From Paenibacillus_AR mesotrionivorans (GTDB taxonomy: Bacteria > Bacillota > Bacilli > Paenibacillales > NBRC-103111): a stretch of DNA of 64,000 nt. Position numbers and translations under genes: made by a program. Below the pieces are notes generated by a model. That model was not told the DNA's origin. It saw only the letters and a program-made list of their open reading frames with translations, and did not search any database. Within the stretch, counting starts at the first letter, position 1. Every line of letters begins with the position of its first letter. Location of the stretch: positions 124,001 to 188,000 of the forward strand of contig NZ_JBJURJ010000002.1 in NCBI RefSeq assembly GCF_046098205.1, given 5' to 3'. Below are positions 49,216 through 58,407 of this stretch, piece after piece.

Positions 49216-52200
49216 TTACGGGTCATTCCGGGTATTCACTGTTCGGATTGTGAAGGAAACGGTGGTTCCCCTGCCGGGAACACTGGTTACGGATAAACCG
49301 CTGCCGTACCGTTTGCGCAGCCTCCGGTCCGTATTCACCAGCCCTACTCCCTTGCGCTCGGGCGTGGAGGAAGGCTGGAAAAGCGCCGCGCATTGCTCTG
49401 CATCCATCCCGACACCATTGTCCTCCACCGCCACCTCCACGTCCTCTCCGCTGCTGCGGATGCGGATGGTCACCCTGCCTCCTTTGGAGCGGGACAGAAT
49501 TCCATGCTTCACCGCATTCTCCACCAAAGGCTGAATGGTGAACGGAGGCAGCAGGGTCTCCATCAGGTCCTCCCGTTCCGCCAGCTCCCACTCCACCAAT
49601 AGCCTATCCCCGAAGCGTTCCCGTTCAATATACAGGTAAGCCTTAACCAGCTCCAGTTCAACATGAAGGGGAACGGCATCACGGGTATTCAGAAAATCAA
49701 AGCTGATCCGCAAATAGGAGCTGAAGGCATCGATCATCATCCGCATCCGCTCCACATCGATTTGGCCCAGGGCGGAGATGGAATTCATGGCATTGAACAA
49801 AAAATGAGGCTCAATCTGGGCCTGGAGGTATGCCCCCTCCAGTCTTAGCAGCTCGTCCATGGTCTGCTTCAGCCGGGTCAGGGCCAATACGCGGCTGCGA
49901 AGCTCCAGCGGATTCACTGGTTTGGCCACATAATCATTAGCTCCGGCATGGAAACCCGCTTGAATGTCCTCCGGCATGCTCCTGGCCGTCAGCAGCAGAA
50001 CCGGAAGCTCCAAGAGAGAATACCGGGTACGTACAACGGACGCCAGCTCATAGCCGGACATACCCGGCATCATCACGTCGGTAATCAGCAAGTCCCATGA
50101 GCCCTCCCCGATTTTCTCCAAAGCCTCCCGGCCTCCTCCGGCTGTAACAATCCGGTAATGGTCAAGAGCCAGCACAGAGGTCAGCACCTTCAGGTTTACC
50201 GGATCATCGTCCACCATCAATATCCGGGGTCTGTCGGCTGGCTCTGTAGGCACAGGCGAATCTACAGCTTCCGCTTCACCGGTGCCAGCTGTTGCAGATG
50301 AAGCCACCTTCTTCGCCAGAGAACTGACGAACTCCGGAACACTGCCAGCCTGGTGCGCCAACGGCAGCCGGAATGAAAACACTGTCCCCTTTCCCGGAGC
50401 AGTTTCCAGCCCCAGCTCGCCGCCGTGCAATTCCACCAGCTTCCTGCTGATGGACAAGCCCAAACCGAAACCGCCCTCTGCAGCACCCCGGCCGGACTCC
50501 CCCTGTTCATAGGCCTCGAACACTCTTCGGGCAGTCACCTCATCCATACCGATGCCCGTGTCCCGAACTGCCAGTTCCGCCTCCTTGCCTACAAGCCGTG
50601 CCGTTACCGTTACCGAGCCTGCTTCCGTAGACTTCAGCGCATTATGGATCAGATTCACCAGAATCTGAATCAGCCGCATTTCATCGGCCAGCACTGGAGG
50701 GAAGTCGGGTGGAATGGATGCCGTAAGCCGCACCGGTTTATTCTCCGTGAGATAAACAAGCATGTCGGTAACGCCGGCCGTTACCGTCTGCAGGGAAACC
50801 GGGGCCAGCTGCAGGCTGACCCCTTTGTTCCGCAGCCGGGCCTGCTCCAGCAGATCATTCAGCATCAGCGTCATTCTGCCGCCGATCGTCAGAAGAAGCT
50901 CCAGGCTTCGTGCACTTTCCGCGCCGATAGTGTTCCGCTCCGTCTCCAGCACGTTCTGGGCAATGTTCATCATCCCATGCAGGGGATTGCGCAGCTCATG
51001 GGACGTATTGGCCAAAAACTCATCCTTGCGCCGGTCCTCCTGCTGAAGCCGCAACGCCAGCTCCTTGGCCTGCTCCACCTTCCGGAAATACTGCTTCAGG
51101 GCATAAGCGGCAAGGCTGAGGCAAAGCACCACAAGATCCACAGGATAAAAGCCCATATTCAGGGTGCTGTGGGTTTTGAAGCTGCTCCAGACCAAATTCG
51201 AGACCAGGCTTGAGCCAGCCAGCAGCAAATAGATGGTATCCTGCTTTCCTCTGCGCACGGCCAGCACCAGAACGGCGATAATCGCCAACAGGAAACCCAT
51301 GTAGAGAATACGGTTCACCGGGTCCAGCAAAGCGACGATCCGGGCGGGCAGAAACGCCACCACCAGCATCCACACCGCAAAGGCGCCAGCAGCCAGCCTG
51401 TAAGTGCGATTAATCCGTTCGGGCATCAATAGCCTGACAATAAAATCAAAGCATGCCGCCGACATGGCCGGCAGCACCAGCCAAATCACCTTAATTAAAG
51501 CGCCGTAGGATAGTGGGAGCATGCCCATTCCCAGCCGGTCCTCGGAGATAAGCAGGGTTGCAACCCCAAAGCCCAGGCCGCAGAACAGGCTCAAGAGCAT
51601 CCGGGAGCGGCTTCCCAGCAGATAGGTCAGCAGCACAACCAGCATAAGCAGCAGGAGCAGCAATATCACCGCTCCCTGCAGCATCAAGCTGATCGCCTTC
51701 TCCCGTTGGAGGGCGGTGGAGACGCCGAAGCTGAGGGATTTGGCAATTCCCCCTTTGTACATATAACTGGTATCTACCGCAACCTGGATCATGATCTCCA
51801 GCTCTTTGCCCCGCGGCTCAAAAAATGCCTGATAGGTCATAACACCGGAGACGAAGGACCCGGCATCCTCCGTAAGCACACCCGAGCCGCCCATGGGACG
51901 GCCATCCACGAATAGAGCGGAGCCATGTTTGATATCTTTCATGGAAAGGCCAAGGACTCCAAGGTCCCCATCAGGCAGAAGGATCCGGAGACGGTAGGTG
52001 CCGTATTGAAAGGTTTCGTGTGCGAGGCCCGCGGTTGCTTTATTCCATAAGCCGGGAACCTTGAGATAAGTGGGAGACGGGGCAGGCTGTGCGTCCGGCT
52101 CCACATGCTCCAGGAGGCGGGAAGGATAGAACTCCCACTCCCCGTCTAGATTCATTGTCCGGCTGCCCGGCAGGCCATACGGACGCAAATCCAGAATTCC

Positions 52201-52317
52201 TTTGACGGCGGCGGGATCATGAGGCTCCGTGCGGGCCACAAGCCAGACCAGCCTCACACCTGTTAGAGCCAGGATAAACAGCAGGGCGGGCAGCACCATT
52301 TTCCGATAAGGAATCAT
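49216..52317 (-). CDS. Hybrid sensor kinase with two kinase modules and a receiver
   Basis: This is a 1033-aa membrane sensor. TM1 (about 8-28) is followed by an extracellular 7TMR-DISMED2-like beta-domain (about 45-190, DGEWEFYPSRL ... VPGLWNK). Seven TM segments (about 205-400, 7TMR-DISM type) follow. Then come HisKA with FLANTSHELRNPLHGMMN (His near 437), HATPase with DTGIGMD and GGFGLGLSIS, and a receiver with LLITDVMMPGMSGYEL (Asp near 744). A second, LytS/YesM-type kinase module follows: QIEPHFLFNAMNSISALGQ (His near 837) and another HATPase with ENAVKHG and EDNGVGMD (near 967). Its start overlaps the regulator's stop by 1 nt (TGATG), so the pair is coupled. The signal is unknown. Confidence 0.93.
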   Translation of the reverse strand: MIPYRKMVLPALLFILALTGVRLVWLVARTEPHDPAAVKGILDLRPYGLPGSRTMNLDGEWEFYPSRLLEHVEPDAQPAPSPTYLKVPGLWNKATAGLAHETFQYGTYRLRILLPDGDLGVLGLSMKDIKHGSALFVDGRPMGGSGVLTEDAGSFVSGVMTYQAFFEPRGKELEIMIQVAVDTSYMYKGGIAKSLSFGVSTALQREKAISLMLQGAVILLLLLLMLVVLLTYLLGSRSRMLLSLFCGLGFGVATLLISEDRLGMGMLPLSYGALIKVIWLVLPAMSAACFDFIVRLLMPERINRTYRLAAGAFAVWMLVVAFLPARIVALLDPVNRILYMGFLLAIIAVLVLAVRRGKQDTIYLLLAGSSLVSNLVWSSFKTHSTLNMGFYPVDLVVLCLSLAAYALKQYFRKVEQAKELALRLQQEDRRKDEFLANTSHELRNPLHGMMNIAQNVLETERNTIGAESARSLELLLTIGGRMTLMLNDLLEQARLRNKGVSLQLAPVSLQTVTAGVTDMLVYLTENKPVRLTASIPPDFPPVLADEMRLIQILVNLIHNALKSTEAGSVTVTARLVGKEAELAVRDTGIGMDEVTARRVFEAYEQGESGRGAAEGGFGLGLSISRKLVELHGGELGLETAPGKGTVFSFRLPLAHQAGSVPEFVSSLAKKVASSATAGTGEAEAVDSPVPTEPADRPRILMVDDDPVNLKVLTSVLALDHYRIVTAGGGREALEKIGEGSWDLLITDVMMPGMSGYELASVVRTRYSLLELPVLLLTARSMPEDIQAGFHAGANDYVAKPVNPLELRSRVLALTRLKQTMDELLRLEGAYLQAQIEPHFLFNAMNSISALGQIDVERMRMMIDAFSSYLRISFDFLNTRDAVPLHVELELVKAYLYIERERFGDRLLVEWELAEREDLMETLLPPFTIQPLVENAVKHGILSRSKGGRVTIRIRSSGEDVEVAVEDNGVGMDAEQCAALFQPSSTPERKGVGLVNTDRRLRKRYGSGLSVTSVPGRGTTVSFTIRTVNTRNDP

Positions 52318-53456
52318 CAGCTGGCACTTTCCCTGGTACGGCCAATATACCACTGGAGCACCTTCAAGGACAGCTTGACACCCAGATCTCCCTCCACATT
52401 GCGCTTCAATTCCGCAAAGCAGGCCTCCGTTGCCGCACGATCCCCGATTTCATCGTACAGCTTCATTAGCGACAGGTACCCCTCTTCATAATAGGGATGC
52501 AGCTCCAGCGTGCGCTTCAATACGGTAACCGCATCCAGCAGAAGCCCGTCCTTCCGGTAGGAATCTGCCAGCTGTGAGGCCTGATGGAGCCGGATAACCC
52601 GCAGCCGCTCCCGTTCCCCCTCCGCCCACAGATAGTCCATTGGTCCAAGATATTCACCCCGGTACATGTCAAACAGCCTTTGATGAAGGGGGCGGTTGGC
52701 GGCATGAAACTCCTTCATGCTGCGGATGTTTTCTTCCCATTCCGCCGCATCCAGCTTCACCCTTCCCATATCCAGGGTATATCCATCCCCCCCGCTTGCA
52801 TTCAGAATGCGGATTTCCAGGGAGGCCTGCTTTAAGCACTGCTTGATCTGATAGATGGTGGTATACAAATGGGTGGAGCTTTTTTTGAAATCAAAATCAG
52901 GCCATAAAAGCTGCAAAATCTCATCCTTGGTCACAAATCGGTTCCGGTGGTGGAGCAAATACAAAAACAGCTCCTGAGCCTTGGAGGTTCTCCACTTCAG
53001 GAGCTGTGGCGCAGAACTGTCGCTGGAAAAAGCCACCGGCCCCATTATATGTAAACACATGTGTTTCGCAGCCGGTACCTCCGGCGCATTCCGGCTGAAC
53101 CGTTCCCCCAGACGGTGGACGGTTTTGGCCAGTCTGTCCTTGGAGATAGGCTTCAGGAGATAATCCAGTGCGTTAATATCGAAGGCATCCAGCGCATAAT
53201 CCCCATGTGCCGTAACGAAAACAATATCCGTTCCCGGGCTTACCTGCTGGATCAGCTCAGCCGTCCGCAACCCGTTCATATCCGGCATATGGATATCCAA
53301 AAAAACCACATCCGGCTGGATGGACGAGGCCAGCTCCAGGATCATGGCAGGGTCCATGGCAGTTCCAGCCACTTTGATGTCGGGATAAGCGGCCAGCATA
53401 TGTTCCATTTGAAAAAGCGCCAGTTGTTCATCATCGGCAAGCAAGGCCCGTATCAT
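52317..53456 (-). CDS. Response regulator with SARP-type (BTAD) output
   Basis: This 379-aa protein starts with a receiver (about 1-120; phospho-acceptor in VVFLDIHMPDMNGLRTAEL near 52, switch Lys in YLLKPISKDRL). A winged-helix DNA-binding domain (about 150-225, RFVTKDEILQLLWPDFDFKK) and a bacterial transcriptional activator domain with TPR-like helices (about 240-375) follow. This resembles SARP regulators of actinomycetes with a receiver added, a layout also seen in Paenibacillus. The ATG at 53456 has GAAGGATT upstream. It is the first gene of the coupled pair with the hybrid kinase. Confidence 0.93.
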   Translation of the reverse strand: MIRALLADDEQLALFQMEHMLAAYPDIKVAGTAMDPAMILELASSIQPDVVFLDIHMPDMNGLRTAELIQQVSPGTDIVFVTAHGDYALDAFDINALDYLLKPISKDRLAKTVHRLGERFSRNAPEVPAAKHMCLHIMGPVAFSSDSSAPQLLKWRTSKAQELFLYLLHHRNRFVTKDEILQLLWPDFDFKKSSTHLYTTIYQIKQCLKQASLEIRILNASGGDGYTLDMGRVKLDAAEWEENIRSMKEFHAANRPLHQRLFDMYRGEYLGPMDYLWAEGERERLRVIRLHQASQLADSYRKDGLLLDAVTVLKRTLELHPYYEEGYLSLMKLYDEIGDRAATEACFAELKRNVEGDLGVKLSLKVLQWYIGRTRESAS

Positions 53457-53535
53457 TCCAATCCTTCCCTTCTCTCCCGATTCTACCATGGAACCGCCAG
53501 GGCTGCGACAAGAATCATGCTTTTTTCACAATCAA

Positions 53536-53563
53536 CAAAAAAAGGAGCCTCCCGGCTCCTTCT
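53536..53563 (-). terminator. Terminator after yajC
   Basis: Stem AGGAGCC / GGCTCCT followed by TTTTTTTG on the minus strand, just after the yajC stop. It closes the ruv-queA-tgt-yajC run. Confidence 0.85.
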
Positions 53564-53570
53564 TGGGCAA

Positions 53571-53930
53571 TTAGTCCTTAATCTCTCCGTCGGCCTTTTC
53601 TTTCTTCTCTTCCCTCTTCTCCAGAGTGGAAGGTGCGGCTTGAACCACATTGTTGATGGCCGAACGGTCAAAGGTCATCTTGGTGACATCATTGACACGG
53701 AGCACGATGGTATCGTCGGTCATCTCCAGAATGGTGCCGTGCAGTCCGCCAATGGTGGTGACCTTGTCACCCTTTTTGAGATTGGCCAACAGCAGGTTGC
53801 GGGACTTCTGGCGCTTTTGCTGCGGACGAATCATCAGGAAGTACATGATCGCAAAGATTGCGATGAATGGTACGAAGGTGACCAAAAGTCCGGCCCCTCC
53901 TGCTGCAGGTTCTGCTGCAAGGTTAAACAC
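53571..53930 (-). CDS. yajC: Preprotein translocase subunit YajC
   Basis: This 119-aa protein has one TM segment (about 14-33, LLVTFVPFIAIFAIMYFLMI) followed by RPQQKRQK and the conserved KKGDKVTTIGGLHGTI. YajC associates with SecDF. The charged C-terminal tail (EKREEKKEKADGEIKD) is a little longer than usual. It starts with GTG at 53930 behind AGGAGG. It follows tgt as in many bacteria. Confidence 0.95.
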   Translation of the reverse strand: MFNLAAEPAAGGAGLLVTFVPFIAIFAIMYFLMIRPQQKRQKSRNLLLANLKKGDKVTTIGGLHGTILEMTDDTIVLRVNDVTKMTFDRSAINNVVQAAPSTLEKREEKKEKADGEIKD

Positions 53931-54054
53931 GCGGATTCCTCCTATTAAATAGTAGTGATGGTGCGGTTTATGTATGTGCTTCCATTAAACCCGATGCCTG
54001 AGGCCTGTCCTCCTCTTACCGGGGGCAGGCCGATATGATGTGCGGGGGTAAAGC

Positions 54055-55188
54055 TTAGAAACCCCGGCCGTTTTCATTCATGCCGTACATCTCAAAAAAC
54101 TCGTCCCGGAAATCCAGCAGTCTGTCGTCCTGGATGGCCTGGCGGACATTGCGCATCAATTCCAGCAGGAAATGAAGGTTATGGTAGGTGGTTAACCGCA
54201 GGCCGAAGGTTTCGTCCGCTTTGATCAGGTGGCGGATATAGGCGCGGGAATAGTGGGTGCAGGTATAGCAGTTGCACTTGGGGTCCAGCGGACCGAAGTC
54301 CTCGGCAAACCGGGCGTTGCGCACCACTAATCGGCCTTCGCTGGTCATGCAGGTGCCGTTGCGGGCAATGCGGGTGGGTAGCACACAGTCGAACATATCC
54401 ACACCCCGGATGGATCCTTCGATCAGCGCATCCGGTGAGCCGACGCCCATCAGATAACGCGGTTTGTTGGCCGGCAGCACGGGTGTGGTGTACTCCAGCA
54501 CCTCGTACATCAGTTCCTTCGATTCACCGACACTGAGTCCTCCAATAGCATACCCCGGGAAATCCAGTGAAGTCAAATCGGCAGCGCTCTGCTTCCGCAG
54601 GTCCTCGTACATGCCTCCCTGCACAATGCCGAACAAGGCCTGGTTTTGGGTATTTTCATGCGCCTTCAGACAGCGCTCCGCCCAGCGGGTGGTCCGTTCC
54701 AGGGATTGTTTGGCATATTCGTGGGTGGCGGGATACGGCGGGCATTCGTCGAAGGCCATCATGATGTCGGACCCCAAAGCGTTCTGGATCTCCACTGCCT
54801 TCTCCGGAGACAAGAACAGCTTGTCTCCGTTCAAGTGGGAGCGGAAAGCCACGCCTTCCTCCGTGATTTTGCGCATGTCGCTTAAGCTGAATACCTGAAA
54901 CCCCCCGCTGTCCGTCAGTATCGGACGGTCCCAGTTCATGAACTTGTGCAGACCGCCTGCCTGGCGGATGATTTCATGGCCGGGGCGCAGGAACAGGTGA
55001 TACGTATTGCTGAGGATAATATGGGCATCCATGGCCTTCAATTCCTCGGGACTCATGGTCTTAACGGTGGCCAGGGTGCCGACCGGCATAAAGGCCGGTG
55101 TTTCAATCACCCCGTGGGGTGTGTGCACCCGGCCCAAACGCGCGCCGGATTGTTTGCAGGTTTTGATATGTTCGTATCTGACAGCCAA
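54055..55188 (-). CDS. tgt: tRNA-guanine transglycosylase
   Basis: This 377-aa enzyme exchanges G34 for preQ1 in GUN-anticodon tRNAs. The nucleophile region is ILTDSGGFQVFSLSDM, and DCVLPTRIARNGT follows. The zinc site is CNCYTCTHYSRAYIRHL (C-x-C-x2-C ... H). The start is TTG at 55188, with GAGGAA and GAGG close upstream. It lies 27 bp after queA, in one operon. Confidence 0.97.
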   Translation of the reverse strand: MAVRYEHIKTCKQSGARLGRVHTPHGVIETPAFMPVGTLATVKTMSPEELKAMDAHIILSNTYHLFLRPGHEIIRQAGGLHKFMNWDRPILTDSGGFQVFSLSDMRKITEEGVAFRSHLNGDKLFLSPEKAVEIQNALGSDIMMAFDECPPYPATHEYAKQSLERTTRWAERCLKAHENTQNQALFGIVQGGMYEDLRKQSAADLTSLDFPGYAIGGLSVGESKELMYEVLEYTTPVLPANKPRYLMGVGSPDALIEGSIRGVDMFDCVLPTRIARNGTCMTSEGRLVVRNARFAEDFGPLDPKCNCYTCTHYSRAYIRHLIKADETFGLRLTTYHNLHFLLELMRNVRQAIQDDRLLDFRDEFFEMYGMNENGRGF

Positions 55189-55215
55189 TAGCCTCTTCCT
55201 CTCATCTCGGAATAT

Positions 55216-56277
55216 CTAATAAATAAACATGGCGTCGCCGAAGCTGAAAAACCGATAGCGCTCCTCCACCGCCTGGCGGTACGCCTCCATAACAAACTCA
55301 CGTCCGGCTATGGCGCTGACCAGCATCACCAGGGTGGACTTGGGCAGATGGAAGTTCGTCAGAAGAGCATCCACCGCCAGCACCGGAATGCCGGGATAGA
55401 TGAAGATATCCGTCCATCCGGAGCAGGCCTCAAAACGGATGCTGTCCTGCCCTTCCTTCCGGAAGCGTCTAGCCGCGGTTTCCAGGGTTCGGGCAGAGGT
55501 AGTGCCCACCGCTACCACCCGGCCGCCTGCCGCTTTGGCAGCATTGATAGCTGCGGCGGTTTCCTCCGGCAGCTCATAATATTCGGCATGCATGGCATGG
55601 CTCTCCACCGTATCGGCGGAAACCGGGCGGAAGGTGCCCAGGCCTACATGCAGCGTGACGGTGGCAATGCGGACACCCTGCTGCTGCAGCCGACCCAGGA
55701 ATTCCTTGGTAAAATGGAGCCCTGCTGTCGGCGCAGCCGCCGAGCCTTCGTGGCGGGCATACACGGTCTGGTAGCGGTCCCGGTCCTCCAATTGCTCCTT
55801 AATGTAAGGAGGGAGGGGCATTTCACCCAGCCGGTCCAGAATTTCATTAAAAATCCCCTTATAATGAAACCGGACGATTCTGGCCCCCATCTCGCCTTCA
55901 TCCTCAATCACCGCGGTGAGCGGCGGCTCTCCGTTCTCCTCCTGGCCAAAATGAAGGACAGCGTCCTTCTTCAGCCGTTTGCCGGGTTTGGCCAACGCCT
56001 CCCAGCGGTCCTCACCCAGGGATTTCAGGAGCAGCAGCTCCGCCTTTGCCCCGGTGTCCGCTTTATGGCCGTACAGCCGGGCGGGTATAACCTTGGTGTC
56101 GTTCAGCACCAGAAGATCCCCCGGGCGCAAAAAATCAGCCATGTCCTCAAAGCGGCAATGGCCGATTTCCCCGGTCCGTTTATTCAACGCCAGAAGGCGG
56201 GAGCCCGTCCTCGCCAATAAGGGAGTCTGGGCAATCAGCTCTTCCGGCAAATCAAAATCAAATAAATTGACATCCAT
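55216..56277 (-). CDS. queA: S-adenosylmethionine:tRNA ribosyltransferase-isomerase
   Basis: This 353-aa enzyme adds the epoxycyclopentane part of queuosine using SAM. MDVNLFDFDLPEELIAQTP, GDLLVLNDTKVIPARLYG, PTAGLHFTKEFL and LPKSTLVMLVSAIAGREFV are family hallmarks. The ATG at 56277 has AAGGA 9 nt upstream; an ATG at 56286 is on top of that site and overlaps the preceding gene's stop. It is in the ruvB-spoIID-like-queA-tgt run. Later queuosine genes, such as queG, are not in this window. Confidence 0.96.
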   Translation of the reverse strand: MDVNLFDFDLPEELIAQTPLLARTGSRLLALNKRTGEIGHCRFEDMADFLRPGDLLVLNDTKVIPARLYGHKADTGAKAELLLLKSLGEDRWEALAKPGKRLKKDAVLHFGQEENGEPPLTAVIEDEGEMGARIVRFHYKGIFNEILDRLGEMPLPPYIKEQLEDRDRYQTVYARHEGSAAAPTAGLHFTKEFLGRLQQQGVRIATVTLHVGLGTFRPVSADTVESHAMHAEYYELPEETAAAINAAKAAGGRVVAVGTTSARTLETAARRFRKEGQDSIRFEACSGWTDIFIYPGIPVLAVDALLTNFHLPKSTLVMLVSAIAGREFVMEAYRQAVEERYRFFSFGDAMFIY

Positions 56278-56282
56278 TCCGT

Positions 56283-58391
56283 TCATTCCTTCGTCAGGGT
56301 TACGCCATCGTAATAGTTGGCGAGAATTTGCTTATAGGTGTAGCCTTTTTCGGCCCAACCTCTTGCGCCCCATTGGGATAAACCCAGGCCGTGGCCGTTG
56401 CCTGTACCTTTAATGGTATACATAGCCGCCGCTCCGCCCGAATAACTGACCTTGCCTTCCCCGTTCAACACAAAATAGGAGGAGGCATTAACCGGTTGGG
56501 CCTGTCCGCTTGCGGTTAAGGCGTACAGAGGCGTTCCGTTGGCTGCAGAGAAAGATGCTCCCCCCGCTCCTTGTATAGTATACCCTCCGCTGCGTTCAAT
56601 TTCAAACCGCGTGCTGGGCAGTCCCCCCAATACGGAACGATAGGCATCGGGGGACGAAACCGCCACCGGCTTGCCGTTGGCGGTGAGCTCCGTTACCCGG
56701 CCGGAAGGGCCGCGTTTGGTAATCTCCAGGCTGCCAAGAGAGCCGGCTATGGGCTGACTCAGGGTTTTGTTCATCAAGGCCAGCAGCTCACCGCTGTCAT
56801 AAGGGCCGCGGAACCAGGAATAGGAATTGGATTCCCGCGCTCCGTCGAACACTATTACCTTATCCCCGATGTTCAGCTTGGCTACTGCAGGATTTTTGGT
56901 GTTGTCCACGTAAGGCTCTTTCCGTGCGTTAACCCCATTTTCGGTAATTTGGTAAACGGGCAAACCCGCCGTATTCCGCGTCCCCGTATCCTCCAGATAA
57001 TCCGAATGGATATACGCCACCTGCCCGTCGGGCAGCACACCACGGTGCCACAGGGCCTTGGATTTCTCCGCGCCGTCGTCGGGACTTGGGCCTACGGACA
57101 AATACGATACTGTGTTGCCCCATACATCAGAGCCGTCGCTGGTCATTCCTCCGGCATTGGCGGAGAAAAGTGCCAGAATCGGCCCGTTTTTGTCCTTCAG
57201 CACCTCTCCTGCCGTAGCATTCACAGCGGCGATGGAATCGGCATCCTCATTGCCGTCGTACACCTGGTCCAAGGTGGTGTCCGACACATGGGCAATCTCG
57301 TATTTGATGCCGGAGGCCTTGGCATAGCTGCGGGCCGCCACCGCCTGGGCCTTCAATGCCTCGGCAGGCCAGCCCTTGCCCATTTCCCCGCTGACCACGG
57401 AATACAGATATTCCTCAAACGGCAGCTCATTGATCACAGCCAGCTTGTTATTGTGGTATGAAATCTCGGCTTTGCCCCGGTAGGTGCGGTTAGCCTTCTC
57501 GGCTACGGCAAATTCGCCTTTGATAGGCGCCACATCCAGCTTGGCGTTTTGTGCCGGGAACAGCAGCAGGGCGGCATTGGCCGCTCCGTTCTCGGAGGAG
57601 GTGGCATCCTGCCGTTTCACCGCATAAGGCTTGGACGTATCCGCCGCAGCCAGCTGGAGGGTGGGCTGGGATTTCAGCACGGCCAGCTTCAATGCGTTCA
57701 GGGCCTCGTTGTCCGTCTCCGCGCCGAGCCATACCTCATACGATGCGGCAGCGCCGGTTTTATTGGTCAACACCACTGCCGTTTCAAAGCCCTGATTGGC
57801 AAAAACCGCTCTGGCCTTATCCGCTTCCCCATGGCTGGCGTAGCTGCCTGCACTGAGCCGGAAGGGCCCCTGCACCTGCGGGGAGGAGGATAGCAAAGCC
57901 AATGCAGGCTGGAGCTTCAGGGTTGCCAGGGCGCTAGCGGCAGCCGCTTTGGTGGCGTAATCACCGGCCACCACCTGGTAGGCCGGCTTCCCGCTGCGGG
58001 TTTCCGCCAGCAGGAATACCGGCTGGACGGAAGCGGCCAGCTGGTCCTTCAAGGTTTTGGCTTGGGCAAAATCGGCGGTTTCCAGAAGCTTCAGCCGGAA
58101 TTGGTCGCCGGATGCACGGACTGTATTTAAGGGAAGCGCATCGGCCGGAAACGGCACGGCGCCCGCTGCCGAACGAAAGGCTGCGGTTATTCCTCCCGGA
58201 GAGGATATCGTTACCGAGACGGCTGTGGACTTAAGTTTGCCGGACTCCAGCATAAGCGCAACCCGGATATTCTCCGCAGTAACAGTGCCCGCAGCAGCGT
58301 TAGCCGGTGTGACGGGAGCCAGCAGGGCGGGCAGTGTGGCGCTGAATGCTAGGAAGGCCGCGGTGGCAATGCCGATAACAGGCTTCATCAT
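56283..58391 (-). CDS. SpoIID/LytB-domain protein with SPOR repeats
   Basis: This is a 702-aa secreted protein. The signal peptide is MMKPVIGIATAAFLAFSATL ending near ANAAA. About 80-290 hold two or three SPOR-like repeats (FRLKLLETADFAQAKTLKDQ, YQVVAGDYATKAAAASALAT, FRLSAGSYASHGEADKARAV), which bind denuded glycan strands in other proteins. The SpoIID domain (about 320-700) has INELPFEEYLYSVVSGEMGK with the catalytic Glu, and ALKAQAVAARSYA. An SH3-like insert (about 480-560, NGVNARKEPYVD) interrupts it. The product is likely a lytic transglycosylase acting on stem-peptide-free glycan. The ATG at 58391 has AGGAG 10 nt upstream. It lies 16 bp after ruvB and before queA. Confidence 0.88.
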   Translation of the reverse strand: MMKPVIGIATAAFLAFSATLPALLAPVTPANAAAGTVTAENIRVALMLESGKLKSTAVSVTISSPGGITAAFRSAAGAVPFPADALPLNTVRASGDQFRLKLLETADFAQAKTLKDQLAASVQPVFLLAETRSGKPAYQVVAGDYATKAAAASALATLKLQPALALLSSSPQVQGPFRLSAGSYASHGEADKARAVFANQGFETAVVLTNKTGAAASYEVWLGAETDNEALNALKLAVLKSQPTLQLAAADTSKPYAVKRQDATSSENGAANAALLLFPAQNAKLDVAPIKGEFAVAEKANRTYRGKAEISYHNNKLAVINELPFEEYLYSVVSGEMGKGWPAEALKAQAVAARSYAKASGIKYEIAHVSDTTLDQVYDGNEDADSIAAVNATAGEVLKDKNGPILALFSANAGGMTSDGSDVWGNTVSYLSVGPSPDDGAEKSKALWHRGVLPDGQVAYIHSDYLEDTGTRNTAGLPVYQITENGVNARKEPYVDNTKNPAVAKLNIGDKVIVFDGARESNSYSWFRGPYDSGELLALMNKTLSQPIAGSLGSLEITKRGPSGRVTELTANGKPVAVSSPDAYRSVLGGLPSTRFEIERSGGYTIQGAGGASFSAANGTPLYALTASGQAQPVNASSYFVLNGEGKVSYSGGAAAMYTIKGTGNGHGLGLSQWGARGWAEKGYTYKQILANYYDGVTLTKE

Positions 58392-58407
58392 GATGCAGGT
58401 TCTCCTT

